Assembly (NCBI GenBank): GCA_039029315.1
Contig: JBCCGK010000012.1
Location: 106,746 to 170,745, forward strand
DNA length: 64,000 nucleotides
Source: JBCCCJ01 sp039029315
GTDB taxonomy: Bacteria; Bacteroidota; Bacteroidia; J057
Reading direction: 5' to 3'
The notes under the pieces were generated by a model that had not been told where the DNA came from, did no database searches, and worked only from the letters and a program-made list of their open reading frames with translations. The stretch's first letter is position 1; each line of letters starts with the position of its first letter. Of the stretch, positions 37,072 through 46,019 are shown piece after piece. The translations under genes were made by a program, and so were the position numbers.

Positions 37072-37149
37072 AGGGTTCCCACTCACATTCTTCACTGTTC
37101 ATACTCCATACTCTTGTCGAGATGAAGGCATTCCCCTCTAAAACCGCCT

Positions 37150-37488
37150 CTAAGTTTGACTTTGGCCCTTTTTAAAACAGAATTATCCTTCATTCCAGCC
37201 TGTAGTTAGCTTTTTTGAATACATGTACTTCGCCATTTTAGGGTGATGTTGATTCATTCTAAAGTAAGTGGACACATGTATATCTGCTAATCATCTTCCA
37301 CCCTCTCGCTCTCCCGCCAGCGGGAGACATCAGCCCACAAGGCCAGGAATCAACGATTTCCCTTTGGAGGGGGTTGGGGGAGGGATAGAATAAGCATATG
37401 TAAGTATGTCCACCTACTTCATTGAAAAATGGCAGGTGAGATCTTGATAGGATATTGGGATTCCTATTTTGGCCAAAGTCAAACTTAG
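37150..37488. mobile_element. MITE with the same termini as the IS701-like element
   Basis: 339 bp bounded by a perfect 18-bp inverted repeat, CTAAGTTTGACTTTGGCC at 37150-37167 and its complement at 37471-37488. The left end is identical to the left end of the IS at 57408. There is no transposase inside. The bases CTAA on the left and CTTA on the right are not a clean target duplication. It was probably moved by the transposase coded at 57427 or a relative. Confidence 0.8.
37262..37419. mobile_element. second, nested small inverted-repeat element
   Basis: Within the MITE, 37262-37274 (AAGTAAGTGGACA) pairs with 37407-37419 (TGTCCACCTACTT) with one mismatch, enclosing 158 bp. Its interior has the hairpin CTCCCGCCAGCGGGAG and a G-rich stretch of the kind often seen between genes in Bacteroidota. 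I read it as an element inserted into the MITE. Confidence 0.55.
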
Positions 37489-37784
37489 AAAACCTCAGCT
37501 TCATTCTCCCCAAATTCCTCGATTGTCTCCTGAATCCGCTCAATCTTGTCGGTCCAATCTCTGGCCGACACCCCAATCACAACTAGCATGAACAGCACCA
37601 CCGCGCCCAGTCCAATATATTTTGCTGGGGTCATGGTAGCCGAAGATCCAACATACATCAGAATGGAGGCGGTATGAACGACAGTAGCGATCAGGGAAAA
37701 CAGACGGATCATCCTGAGTCGCTCCAGGAAATTCCGTAGAGAATTTTGCCTCCTTGGTTGCAAATGGCTTTTTGATCGCCACAT
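37485..37784 (-). CDS. small membrane protein with C-terminus set by a MITE end
   Basis: 99 residues, ATG 37784 (a second ATG at 37712 gives 75). Two membrane helices at about 27-50 and 55-73 are followed by an acidic helical tail ending EEFGENEAEVF. The stop codon TAA lies at 37485-37487 inside the right terminal repeat of the MITE, so the natural C-terminus may have been longer. No family recognised. Confidence 0.55.
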   Translation of the reverse strand: MWRSKSHLQPRRQNSLRNFLERLRMIRLFSLIATVVHTASILMYVGSSATMTPAKYIGLGAVVLFMLVVIGVSARDWTDKIERIQETIEEFGENEAEVF

Positions 37785-37949
37785 GGAGGCATCTCCCTTA
37801 GCCCCACCCCAAAGAAATAAGGAGCAAGTATCTGGTCAATGATATCTCCCCTCTTCACATACTTGATTTCTCAATATCAAGGGTTGCTTAACAAAGCTCA
37901 TTGAGATTTCGTATGTTAGAGAAGTAGAACCCTCAAAACTTGTCTGGCT

Positions 37950-38342
37950 ATGGATGTAAAACTCATCGAAGTTCACAGTTTTATCTCTCCCATTGATGCA
38001 AGTCTGGTCAAGAATATCCTGGAATTGGAAGGCATTGACAGCGTCATCAACAATGAACATATCAATACTTCCTTCGCCTTTCACCAACCAGCGATAGGAG
38101 GTGTCAGATTGATGGTACGGGAAGCTGATTATGACATAGCGAAACGAATTGTCAATCGCACGCTTGCAGAACAGCAAAATGATGAAATGCAGGTCGAATT
38201 CGATGAGGAAGAGTGGGCCTATCAACAAGAACAGCAAGAAATTCAGGAGAAAAACCAAAAGATTATCTCCAAAGGTGTGCGAATCGGTCTTGTCTTATTT
38301 GGTTTGCTCAGCATCGCCTTGTACTACCTGCTCGCAGGATGA
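37950..38342 (+). CDS. DUF2007 putative signal-transducing protein with membrane helix
   Basis: 130 residues. Residues about 5-70 form the DUF2007 ferredoxin-like domain (LIEVHSFISPIDASLVKNILELEGI, GGVRLMVREADYDIAKRIV). An acidic Gln-rich linker precedes a single C-terminal helix (IGLVLFGLLSIALYYLLAG). The domain resembles the regulatory GlnB-like fold; function unknown. The stop is 7 bases from the stop of the convergent MobA gene. Confidence 0.85.
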   Translation: MDVKLIEVHSFISPIDASLVKNILELEGIDSVINNEHINTSFAFHQPAIGGVRLMVREADYDIAKRIVNRTLAEQQNDEMQVEFDEEEWAYQQEQQEIQEKNQKIISKGVRIGLVLFGLLSIALYYLLAG

Positions 38343-38349
38343 GGAATGC

Positions 38350-39510
38350 TTACCTTTCCTTTTGCAGGCTAGTCATTGCCGCTTCATATTCCTCCGGATG
38401 ATTGACATTTGCCAACTCTTTATCTACAGGGGCTTGGAGCAATTCGATCTCGGAATTGATCAAGACTTTTCGAGGGCAAGAATAGCCCCGACTCAAAAAT
38501 TCCAACAAAACCGGATATGCCCGTGGTTCCCATAAGGTAATCAAGGGTTCTGGCCATTGGTCGTGTGGGCTTTGATAGGTAGTGGCCAATCGGGAAGAAT
38601 TTCGGTTTTCCAACAGATGTGTCAGGGTTCTGGATGACAGAAATGGCAAATCACAGGCAATGACCAACCAGGCAGCATTGGGATCTTCACGGAAGGCTGA
38701 CAGAATTCCCCCAAATGGTCCCAACCCCAGAAATTGATCAGGAATTGTGCGGAATTTGTCAGTTAATTCTGATAATTGATCCTCACGGCAAGACATATAG
38801 GCGTCCAAACCAAGCCCTTCAATCATCTCATAGGCATAGATTCTTTGGGCTTTGCCGTGATATTTCAGCAGCCCTTTGTCTTGTCGCATGCGTGTGCTAC
38901 GCCCTCCAGCCAGCACCAATCCCTTGATCAATGGAAGCCTCTCTGCCATTTCTTGTCGGAGAAAGGCTTCTATTCCATCAAGATCTCCGGCAGACAAGAC
39001 TGGAATATTTCCCATCTCTTTCACATGCGCTTTCAGAAAATCAGGCAGCTCCCCTACTCCATCAGACAATAATATCAAGCCTACATCTGTCAATTTATGC
39101 AGCTTGCGATCCAAAGGTTTTTTAGGATTGACGATAGCGATTTGTTGTTGACCAGGAAAATGATTGCCATTGATCAGAACCAGATCCTGCGAGCGAAACC
39201 AGGCTTTTTGCTGGTGTTCATTCGGCATAGCAGCAAACTCTACCCTTGCATGTGTGATCTTGTCGGTCAATTCCATCCCGGCACCATGCGTCATAGCAGA
39301 TGAGGGATCACGACCTGTTTCGGCTTCCTGATCTGCGCTTTTGTGATCGGCATCGATATAGGCGATTTGATAGTCGGCAGACATTCGATTCACCAGCTCA
39401 AAGGCCAATTGCTTGATCTTCCCGCAGGGAGTACCCAGGATTGCCCATTCGTTGCGGGCATATTGCCCTAGGGAAGGACGACTAAGTTTTGCATGTTTTT
39501 GATGAGCCAT
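38350..39510 (-). CDS. mobA: molybdenum cofactor guanylyltransferase with N-terminal MobB-like domain
   Basis: 386 residues from ATG 39510; the longer frame runs into the moaC gene. The C-terminal half (about 190-380) is a MobA nucleotidyltransferase: LVLAGGRSTRMRQDKGLLKY, FLGLGPFGGILSAFRE, VIACDLPFLS and NVNHPEEY. The N-terminal half (about 15-185) resembles MobB, but its phosphate loop reads GTPCGKIK and lacks the final Ser/Thr. It attaches GMP to molybdopterin to make the bis-MGD or MGD cofactor. Lies 127 bases downstream of moaC. Confidence 0.88.
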   Translation of the reverse strand: MAHQKHAKLSRPSLGQYARNEWAILGTPCGKIKQLAFELVNRMSADYQIAYIDADHKSADQEAETGRDPSSAMTHGAGMELTDKITHARVEFAAMPNEHQQKAWFRSQDLVLINGNHFPGQQQIAIVNPKKPLDRKLHKLTDVGLILLSDGVGELPDFLKAHVKEMGNIPVLSAGDLDGIEAFLRQEMAERLPLIKGLVLAGGRSTRMRQDKGLLKYHGKAQRIYAYEMIEGLGLDAYMSCREDQLSELTDKFRTIPDQFLGLGPFGGILSAFREDPNAAWLVIACDLPFLSSRTLTHLLENRNSSRLATTYQSPHDQWPEPLITLWEPRAYPVLLEFLSRGYSCPRKVLINSEIELLQAPVDKELANVNHPEEYEAAMTSLQKER

Positions 39511-39637
39511 ACTGCAAGATACAGAAAAGAAGGGGAACAGAATACTGTTTGAGAGAGTTGTGAGGCAATAGGAATCAAGGGGTACGCTTGCTTGTATACT
39601 GTCAGCCATTGGGGGGCTATCAAATATCGTCCTACCT

Positions 39638-40114
39638 CTACCGTTTGAACTCCCGCTTACCACCTGATTTGGCCATGAGTCTGGTTTCTTTGATGAGAAT
39701 ATCATGAGAGAAAACCTTACACATATCATAGATGGTAAGAGCAGCTACACTTGCACCAGTAAGGGCCTCCATTTCTACCCCTGTTTTGCCACTCAGTCCG
39801 ACGGTACAAATGATCACGACTTCTCTTTGTTCATTGACCTCGATAGTGAGTTTGATTTTTTCGATAATCAAAGGATGACATAAAGGGATGAGTTCATGGG
39901 TTTTCTTCACTGCCATCGTCCCGGCAATGATGGCCGTTTGGAAAACAGGCCCCTTTTTGGTCTTGATATCGTCTCCTTCCAGATGTGTCAGGATTTCTTC
40001 ACTGAGAATGATGATGCTTTGCGCAGTTGCAGATCGCAAGGTAACTGATTTTGCGCTGACATCCACCATCCCCGGATTTCCGTCTGAATCAAGATGACTA
40101 AAGGTCTCCGCCAT
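39638..40114 (-). CDS. moaC: cyclic pyranopterin monophosphate synthase
   Basis: 158 residues from the ATG at 40114. The upstream in-frame start at 40138 overlaps the -7 box and is rejected. MoaC motifs: MVDVSAKSVTLRSATA, AGTMAVKKTHELIPLCHPL, GKTGVEMEALTGASVAALTIYDMCK and the C-terminal KSGGK. It acts on the MoaA product to give cPMP, the first step of molybdopterin synthesis. Forms a small cofactor cluster with mobA. Confidence 0.95.
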   Translation of the reverse strand: MAETFSHLDSDGNPGMVDVSAKSVTLRSATAQSIIILSEEILTHLEGDDIKTKKGPVFQTAIIAGTMAVKKTHELIPLCHPLIIEKIKLTIEVNEQREVVIICTVGLSGKTGVEMEALTGASVAALTIYDMCKVFSHDILIKETRLMAKSGGKREFKR

Positions 40115-40135
40115 AGGTAAAAATCTGTTTTTCCC

Positions 40136-40143
40136 CAAAGGTA
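40136..40143 (-). promoter_or_regulatory. -7 box of moaC
   Basis: On the minus strand this reads TACCTTTG, an exact TAnnTTTG match, 22 bases before the moaC ATG. A TTG lies upstream with a 14-base spacer, shorter than usual. Confidence 0.45.
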
Positions 40144-40162
40144 AAAAATCTGTATGTCAAAA

Positions 40163-40228
40163 TTCATTTTGGGAAAGGATCGCCAGGATCTTTCCAGATT
40201 TGGGAGTGTTTTTTTTCATTTTGGGAAA
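40163..40228. repeat. direct repeat upstream of moaC
   Basis: TTCATTTTGGGAAA occurs at 40163-40176 and 40215-40228, 52 bases apart, upstream of moaC. Possible regulator sites; the purpose is unknown. Confidence 0.3.
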
Positions 40229-40340
40229 AACACGAATCGGCCATAAATCACAAAACGCTCATTATAAGCAACATATCCTACTGGCACCGAACTTGATTAT
40301 TTGTGAACAAACATTCAAATCTCCCTAATACCCCTCATTC

Positions 40341-40697
40341 ATGACTATCACATTAGACCTTATCATAGAATTCCTCCTGCTTGGAGTCGCTGTAGCTGTT
40401 GTTGCTTATTTGTTGCCCTTCATCTACATCCGCAATTTCGGAACGGCGGTACTGGTTGGCGTCCTGGTCTCAGTATTCAATGCAGGTATTCTCTGGATTC
40501 TCAATCAGGCAGGTATCAGCCTCAACACGGGAGCTCTGACTCTTGCACATCTGGTCCTGACCACTGTGTCCATTCTAGTAGTTGACAAGATTCTCACAGG
40601 GTTTCGGGTCAAACAAATGTGGGGAGCAGCTGTTTTTGGGATATTGGTCATCCTGATCAATCTGGGACTGAATCAATTGCTCAGCAACATCTTTTAA
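40341..40697 (+). CDS. phage holin family (YvlD-like) membrane protein
   Basis: 118 residues with four hydrophobic helices (about 5-27, 32-52, 62-82 and 92-115) and only short loops. This is the pattern of the Phage_holin_4_2 / YvlD family, small membrane proteins of unknown role that are chromosomal in many bacteria and not prophage markers. The loops RNFG and TGFRVKQ are typical. Confidence 0.82.
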   Translation: MTITLDLIIEFLLLGVAVAVVAYLLPFIYIRNFGTAVLVGVLVSVFNAGILWILNQAGISLNTGALTLAHLVLTTVSILVVDKILTGFRVKQMWGAAVFGILVILINLGLNQLLSNIF

Positions 40698-40737
40698 TTC
40701 CACTTCTCATTCATCAACTTACTTATCCTATCCCAAC

Positions 40738-41322
40738 ATGAGACAGTTTCTCATCCTGATCACTCTATGCCTACTGATAGGCATCAGCCATACGACGCAT
40801 TCACTCGCACAAAATACTTCTATCGGCATCAAAGCTGCCCCACTATGGACCAACATCAGCAATCAAACCAGCGGAGAATCCATGATTGGATTACGTTTTG
40901 GTGGATTTTTGACGCATAGCATCTCTACAGAATTTGGTGTAGGGGGTGAACTCAATTTCGCCAGAAAAGGGGGAATCAATGGAGCCAATCAGGCTGTGAA
41001 GCTCGACTATCTCGAAGTTCCCATTCTGGCGCACTATTTCTTTGGAGAAGGAGGGTTTCGCCCCAAAATCATCGCTGGGCCCTATTTCGGATATCTTCTA
41101 CAGGCCAAGCGCGATGGGAAGGTGATGGAAACCTATGCGCAGGAAGACTATGGCATCATGCTAGGTCTGGGATTTCACCAACGATTGGGCAACAAAAGAT
41201 GGCTATATGCCGACCTCAGATATGGACATGGGCTGGCAGAGATCCTTCCCAATAGCGACCAAAGCAATCGGGAGATCTCCCTGAATATCGGAGTCAGTTT
41301 CCCTCTGAACTTGCCGAATTAA
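40738..41322 (+). CDS. small outer membrane beta-barrel (porin family, PorT-like)
   Basis: 194 residues, signal peptide ending HSLAQ. Eight to ten amphipathic strands follow: SIGIKAAPLWTNI, GLRFGGFLTHSI, FGVGGELNFARKG, LDYLEVPILAHYFF, PKIIAGPYFGYLL, YGIMLGLGFHQRL, and a last strand ISLNIGVSFPL. The YLEVPIL segment is characteristic of the PorT / OMP_b-brl_2 family. Function not specified. 40 bases after the holin-like gene, likely the same transcript. Confidence 0.85.
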   Translation: MRQFLILITLCLLIGISHTTHSLAQNTSIGIKAAPLWTNISNQTSGESMIGLRFGGFLTHSISTEFGVGGELNFARKGGINGANQAVKLDYLEVPILAHYFFGEGGFRPKIIAGPYFGYLLQAKRDGKVMETYAQEDYGIMLGLGFHQRLGNKRWLYADLRYGHGLAEILPNSDQSNREISLNIGVSFPLNLPN

Positions 41323-41633
41323 ACAAAAAAGACTGTAATGTGTGGTAGCCACTGCCTTGAAGTCCCGTTTCTCTAGGGTAAGGTTGTTACGGACGGACGG
41401 GTGGTGGTTTTTTTCTGCACACACATAAGAGTATTGGAAATTTAGCGTGATTTATTTCCAACTAGGAGTCGCTTTCCTTTTCAGGAGGCGGCTTTTTCTG
41501 TATACCGCAATTTTTCTGAAAGGATTGTCATCTAATAGCTGTGTGTGTGTAATGTCCGCTATCCCCAACATATTGCCTATTATTGGGTTTGATCTAGGTT
41601 CCGGGGGTAGCGGTTTTTTTGTACATTTCCAGA
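41323..41633. other. intergenic region before the penicillin acylase gene
   Basis: 311 bases. It holds a short TG repeat near 41541 and a TACATTTC sequence close to the acylase start that may be a weak -7 box. No convincing gene or RNA. Confidence 0.35.
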
Positions 41634-44045
41634 ATGAAACTACTCAAGCGAATTGGACTCATCTTTTTATTGATTCTTGCCCTCGGCTGTATCGGAGGAT
41701 ATCTATCCCTCCAAAACAAAAAACCTACCCTTGAAGGTCAGCTCATCCTAACAGGTCTTCAAGAAACAGTGGAGGTGTATTTTGATGAATTTGGGGTTCC
41801 CCATATTTATGCACAGAATGAGGAGGATGCACAGTTCGCCCTGGGATATGTGCATGCGCAGGATCGCCTTTTTCAAATGGAAATGATGCGTAGACTTGCT
41901 CGTGGCGAACTAGCAGAAACCCTTGGACCAGATCTTGAAGAAACTGATCGCTTCTTCCGAACCATTGGGACCCTGCATAGCGCCCAACAAGCAAGCAAGG
42001 CATTTGCCGCAAAAGATGAGCACGATCCCATCAAGCGAGCAGCCCTGGCCTACTATCGAGGAGTCAATCAATTCATGGAGTCAGGCGACACGCCCCTGGA
42101 ATTTCAATTATTGGGCATTCCAAAGCGCCCTTTTACGGTTGAGGATACCTATGCCATCTTCGGCTATATGGCTTTTAGTTTTGCCCAGGCCTTTCAGACC
42201 GATCCCCTTGTTACACGCATGTACGAGAAACTTGGCAATGACTACCTTCAGGATCTCGATCTTCACTGGAATCCTACAGCGCAAAAGATTCCCGTATTTG
42301 GAAGAAAGCAGCCCTCTGAGTCAGAAGCGACAGCGACTGCTTTCGACATTCACAAGCTCATGGAGAGTTTTCCTGTAGCGCCCTGGATTGGCAGCAACAG
42401 TTGGGTACTCGCTCCTGAGAAAACCAAGCAAGGCAAGGTTCTCTTCTCCAATGATACCCATATGGGATTTGCTCAACCGTCTGTCTGGTATGAAGCGCAT
42501 ATCGAATGCCCGGAAGTCAGTCTCTACGGGACCTATTTGGGAGGGGTTCCCTTCTCTGTTACTGGTCATAATCGGCATCATGCTGTCGGCCTGACCATGC
42601 TGGAAAATGATGATATAGATTTTTATGTAGAAAAAATCAATCCAGAGAATCCCAATCAGGTATGGTTCAAGGATCAATGGGAAGACATGGATATTCGTAC
42701 AGAGATCATCAAGGTAAAGGATCAGGAAGACATACACATAGAGGTCAAAACCACGCGACACGGACCGATTGTGAATGATGTGTTGGAAGATATTTCGAGG
42801 ACGACCCAGGACCCTGTATCTATGTGGTGGATTTACAATGAATTTTTGCCAAAAAATCTGGAAGCCTCCTATCTCATGGGAAGGTCATCCTCTATGGAGC
42901 AGGTTAGGGAAGCAGTATCCATCGGCCACTCTCCTGGCCTCAATGTGATGTATGGAGATCGAGATGGAAACATTGCGTGGTGGGCCATGGGGAAGCTCCC
43001 TCGTCGTTCAGCAGAGGTGAATTCCAAGTTGTTTTTGGATGGATCAAGCGGGGAAGACGAAATTCTGGGATATGTAGCCTTTGATGACAATCCTCAATCA
43101 GAGAATCCTCCTACCGGCTATGTGTACTCTGCCAACAATCAACCTGACACCACAGCAGGAATTCTTCATGCGGGCTATTTTATCCCGCAGGATCGGGCAG
43201 ATAGAATTGTAGAGTTGCTGGAAGAAGAACAACTCTGGGACCTGGAAGGGATGAAGCGACTGGTTACGGATGTCTACTCTCCTACCATGCACAGGATCAG
43301 TCAGATTATTCTTAGTCAGATGAGACATCATCCTGGCAGCAACCCCTTGGAATTGCGCGCCCTTGAGATTCTTCAGGAATGGGACGGAAAAAATGAACTT
43401 CAGGACATTGCCCCAACCATTTACACAAAAATCATCTTTCACATTGCCAAAAACTGTTTCATAGATGAACTGGGAGAGCAAGATTTTGAAACATGGTTAG
43501 GCACCCATATGTTCAAGCGCAGTTTGCCTTTTTTGATGCAAAACCCTTCTTCCAAATGGTGGGATGACATTCGAACTTCAGAACAGGAGTCTCAAGCGGA
43601 TATCATCGCCGCTGCGGTCTCAAGCGGAATCCAAGAATTGGAAGCACAATTGGGAAGTGACCCACAGCAGTGGCAATGGCAAAAAGTACACAGCCTTGAG
43701 CATGCTCACGCCTTGGCTGCCATGGAAGCCCTCAAACCTGTATTCAATGTAGGTCCCCTCCCTGTCAAAGGCAATATTGAGACCATCAACAACATGATGT
43801 TCTTGTTGGAAGGAGATGGAACTTATGAGGTCAAGGCCGGTCCTGCCAAACGAAGGTTGATTGATTTTTCGGACCTTGATCATGCACTCAGCATCCTTCC
43901 GACAGGTCAATCCGGCAACCTGATGAGTCCACACTATAGCGATCAGGCGCAGATGTTTGTCGATGGAGAGTTCAGACAGATGAAAATGAATGAAAGGGAG
44001 ATCAAGCAAGCCGAAGGGCATTCACTCATTATGACAAACAAGTAG
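41634..44045 (+). CDS. penicillin acylase family hydrolase (Ntn fold)
   Basis: 803 residues from ATG 41634. An N-terminal membrane or signal helix (IGLIFLLILALGCIGGYLS) contains a cysteine near residue 19. The pro-chain starts EVYFDEFGVPHIYAQNEEDAQFALGYVHAQDRLFQMEMMRR. The nucleophile is Ser254 in IGSNSWVLAPEKT, where autoproteolysis would free the N-terminal Ser of the beta chain, followed by LFSNDTHM. Such enzymes cleave amide bonds, including N-acyl-homoserine lactones and beta-lactam side chains; the substrate here is unknown. Periplasmic. Confidence 0.93.
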   Translation: MKLLKRIGLIFLLILALGCIGGYLSLQNKKPTLEGQLILTGLQETVEVYFDEFGVPHIYAQNEEDAQFALGYVHAQDRLFQMEMMRRLARGELAETLGPDLEETDRFFRTIGTLHSAQQASKAFAAKDEHDPIKRAALAYYRGVNQFMESGDTPLEFQLLGIPKRPFTVEDTYAIFGYMAFSFAQAFQTDPLVTRMYEKLGNDYLQDLDLHWNPTAQKIPVFGRKQPSESEATATAFDIHKLMESFPVAPWIGSNSWVLAPEKTKQGKVLFSNDTHMGFAQPSVWYEAHIECPEVSLYGTYLGGVPFSVTGHNRHHAVGLTMLENDDIDFYVEKINPENPNQVWFKDQWEDMDIRTEIIKVKDQEDIHIEVKTTRHGPIVNDVLEDISRTTQDPVSMWWIYNEFLPKNLEASYLMGRSSSMEQVREAVSIGHSPGLNVMYGDRDGNIAWWAMGKLPRRSAEVNSKLFLDGSSGEDEILGYVAFDDNPQSENPPTGYVYSANNQPDTTAGILHAGYFIPQDRADRIVELLEEEQLWDLEGMKRLVTDVYSPTMHRISQIILSQMRHHPGSNPLELRALEILQEWDGKNELQDIAPTIYTKIIFHIAKNCFIDELGEQDFETWLGTHMFKRSLPFLMQNPSSKWWDDIRTSEQESQADIIAAAVSSGIQELEAQLGSDPQQWQWQKVHSLEHAHALAAMEALKPVFNVGPLPVKGNIETINNMMFLLEGDGTYEVKAGPAKRRLIDFSDLDHALSILPTGQSGNLMSPHYSDQAQMFVDGEFRQMKMNEREIKQAEGHSLIMTNK

Positions 44046-44086
44046 GGGGTTCGAACCGTACAAGCTACAAAACACACAAACCTATC

Positions 44087-44677
44087 ATGAACAAAACAGT
44101 AGCTGCTGATAGCATTATCAGAAATCACGTCCTTTTTGCTGCAGGCGGGGGACTCATCCCCATTCCGTTCCTCGATCTGGCGACTGTAACAGCGATCCAG
44201 TTGGACATGCTCAAGCAACTCAGCGAACTCTATGAAGTAACTTACAACCGCTCTTCAGGCAAGCTGCATCTCTCTGCCCTTGCAAGCAGTGTCCTCGCTC
44301 GGCTGGGGGCTTCTGCCATCAAGGCGATTCCGGGATTGGGCTCACTGATTGGCGGAGTCTCTATGGCCATTATGTCCGGTGCTTCCACTTATGCCATTGG
44401 ACAGGTGTTCGTTCGGCATTATGAAGGGGGAGGATCTCTGAATGATTTTGATCCGGAAGCCTATCGGGATCAGTATGAGTCAGAATTGGAAGAGGGAAAG
44501 GCCAAAACCAAAGAATGGAAAGCAGAAGATGAGGCTGCAAAAAAATCACCTCAGAAACAGGATTCTCAGGCAGACAAACTAGCCAAACTCAAAGAATTGG
44601 GCGAACTCAAAGAGGCTGGCGTTCTGACAGACAAGGAATTTAAGGAGATGAAAAAGAAGATTTTGGAGGAGTTCTAG
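44087..44677 (+). CDS. DUF697 (YcjF-like) membrane protein with SHOCT C-terminus
   Basis: 196 residues. The DUF697 region (about 5-125) has IPIPFLDLATVTAIQLDMLKQLSELY, then a glycine-rich membrane segment (AIKAIPGLGSLIGGVSMAIMSG) and YAIGQVFVRHYEGGGSL. A charged linker ends in a SHOCT domain (KLAKLKELGELKEAGVLTDKEFKEMKKKIL). SHOCT modules mediate oligomer formation. Function unknown. It lies 41 bases after the penicillin acylase gene. Confidence 0.88.
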   Translation: MNKTVAADSIIRNHVLFAAGGGLIPIPFLDLATVTAIQLDMLKQLSELYEVTYNRSSGKLHLSALASSVLARLGASAIKAIPGLGSLIGGVSMAIMSGASTYAIGQVFVRHYEGGGSLNDFDPEAYRDQYESELEEGKAKTKEWKAEDEAAKKSPQKQDSQADKLAKLKELGELKEAGVLTDKEFKEMKKKILEEF

Positions 44678-44766
44678 AAAGAAATGCCTACTATTGAGGT
44701 CCAAATCTTTATCCTACTCCCATTCATTCATCTAACAAAATAGGATTCTGGGCCAGTACATCCATC

Positions 44767-46011
44767 GTGGTGGGCAATATGATAGGAGCCGGAATATTTC
44801 TGCTTCCTGCTTCTTTGGCCGCCTACGGGGGAATCGGAATTGTAGGATGGATCTTTGCTTCCATTGGCGCCATGTTGTTGTCCTATATGTTCGGTGCCCT
44901 GAGTACAATGAGCCCGGATACGATCGGAGGGCCTTATGTCTATGCGCGACTGGGCTTGGGAGATTTTGCAGCCTTCCTGGTTGCATGGGGATATTGGGTA
45001 GCTGTTTGGGCCACCAACGCAGCCATTGCAGTGGCATTGGTGGGATACCTCGAAGTGTTTTTCCCTATTCTCGGAACTTCCCCATTCCTCTCGATTTGTA
45101 CCGGTCTTGGTTTTATTTGGCTGTTTAGCTGGATCAACTCCAAACCGCTGAAAACAGTAGCTTTTGTCCAACTGCTCACCACTATTCTGAAAGTGATTCC
45201 AATCCTGCTAATTGGAATTGTGGGGATTTTCTTCATCAATTGGGATCATTTTAGTCCGTTTAATCTGAGTGATGAATCTACACTTAGCGCCATCACTTCC
45301 ACCACTACCTTAACCTTGTTCGCTTTTCTGGGGATGGAGAGTGCCGGGATTGTCAGTGCCAATACCAAGGATGCCGCGAAGACGGTCAATCGTGCGACGA
45401 TTATTGGGACTGCCATCACCGTTGTGGTCTATATCAGCAGTTCCATTGCCATTTTCGGCATCATTCCTCCGGAGGAACTTGCCTTATCCACAGCACCTTT
45501 TGCAGATGCCGGACAAGCTTTTTGGGGTCAATCTGCCAAATATATCGTTGCTGGATGTGCCGTGATTGCTACCATGGGTGCCCTGAATGGCTGGATTTTG
45601 TTGCAGGGTAGAATCCCAATGGCTGCGGCTCAGGATGAGTTGTTCCCCAGAATATTTGGCAAAACCAATCGGCACGGCTCGCCCGTCATCGGAATCATTC
45701 TTTCCAGTATCCTGGCAACCGGGCTGATGATGCTCAATTACTCCAAAAGTCTGGTGGATACATTCACCTTCATGATCATGCTGTCAACCTTGTCTTGCTT
45801 GATCCCCTATTTGTTCTCCGCAGCGAGCTTGGTCCTTCTCATATTTGATACAGGCGAAAGGCGAATCACTCCCACGATCTGGCTTGCAGCTTTCTCCTTT
45901 ATTTTTTGCCTGTGGATCATCATTGGTTGTGGGCAGGAAATTGTATTTTATGGCTTCATTTTATTGATGGTTAGTGTACCCTTTTACGTCATATTGAAAA
46001 GAAAAAAGTAG
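44767..46011 (+). CDS. amino-acid/polyamine APC permease, start codon unclear
   Basis: 414 residues from GTG 44767. APC motifs are strong: VGNMIGAGIFLLPASLAAYG, GGPYVYARLGLGDFAAFLVAWGYW, FLGMESAGIVSA and about eleven to twelve helices. The frame continues upstream without a stop and codes SSNKIGFWASTSIV, matching the conserved start of AdiC-like carriers. No ATG, GTG or TTG lies ahead of it; only ATT (44722) or ATA (44740) are available. Either a rare start is used or the true start has been lost. It is followed 8 bases later by the Rieske oxygenase gene. Confidence 0.85.
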   Translation: MVGNMIGAGIFLLPASLAAYGGIGIVGWIFASIGAMLLSYMFGALSTMSPDTIGGPYVYARLGLGDFAAFLVAWGYWVAVWATNAAIAVALVGYLEVFFPILGTSPFLSICTGLGFIWLFSWINSKPLKTVAFVQLLTTILKVIPILLIGIVGIFFINWDHFSPFNLSDESTLSAITSTTTLTLFAFLGMESAGIVSANTKDAAKTVNRATIIGTAITVVVYISSSIAIFGIIPPEELALSTAPFADAGQAFWGQSAKYIVAGCAVIATMGALNGWILLQGRIPMAAAQDELFPRIFGKTNRHGSPVIGIILSSILATGLMMLNYSKSLVDTFTFMIMLSTLSCLIPYLFSAASLVLLIFDTGERRITPTIWLAAFSFIFCLWIIIGCGQEIVFYGFILLMVSVPFYVILKRKK

Positions 46012-46019
46012 GATTATCT

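Noticed and set aside
40338..40697. Phage holin family name suggesting a prophage
   Set aside because: No other phage gene is nearby; this family is a common chromosomal membrane protein.
41447..41633. Plus-strand frame before the penicillin acylase
   Set aside because: It runs into the acylase in another frame and has no protein-like pattern.
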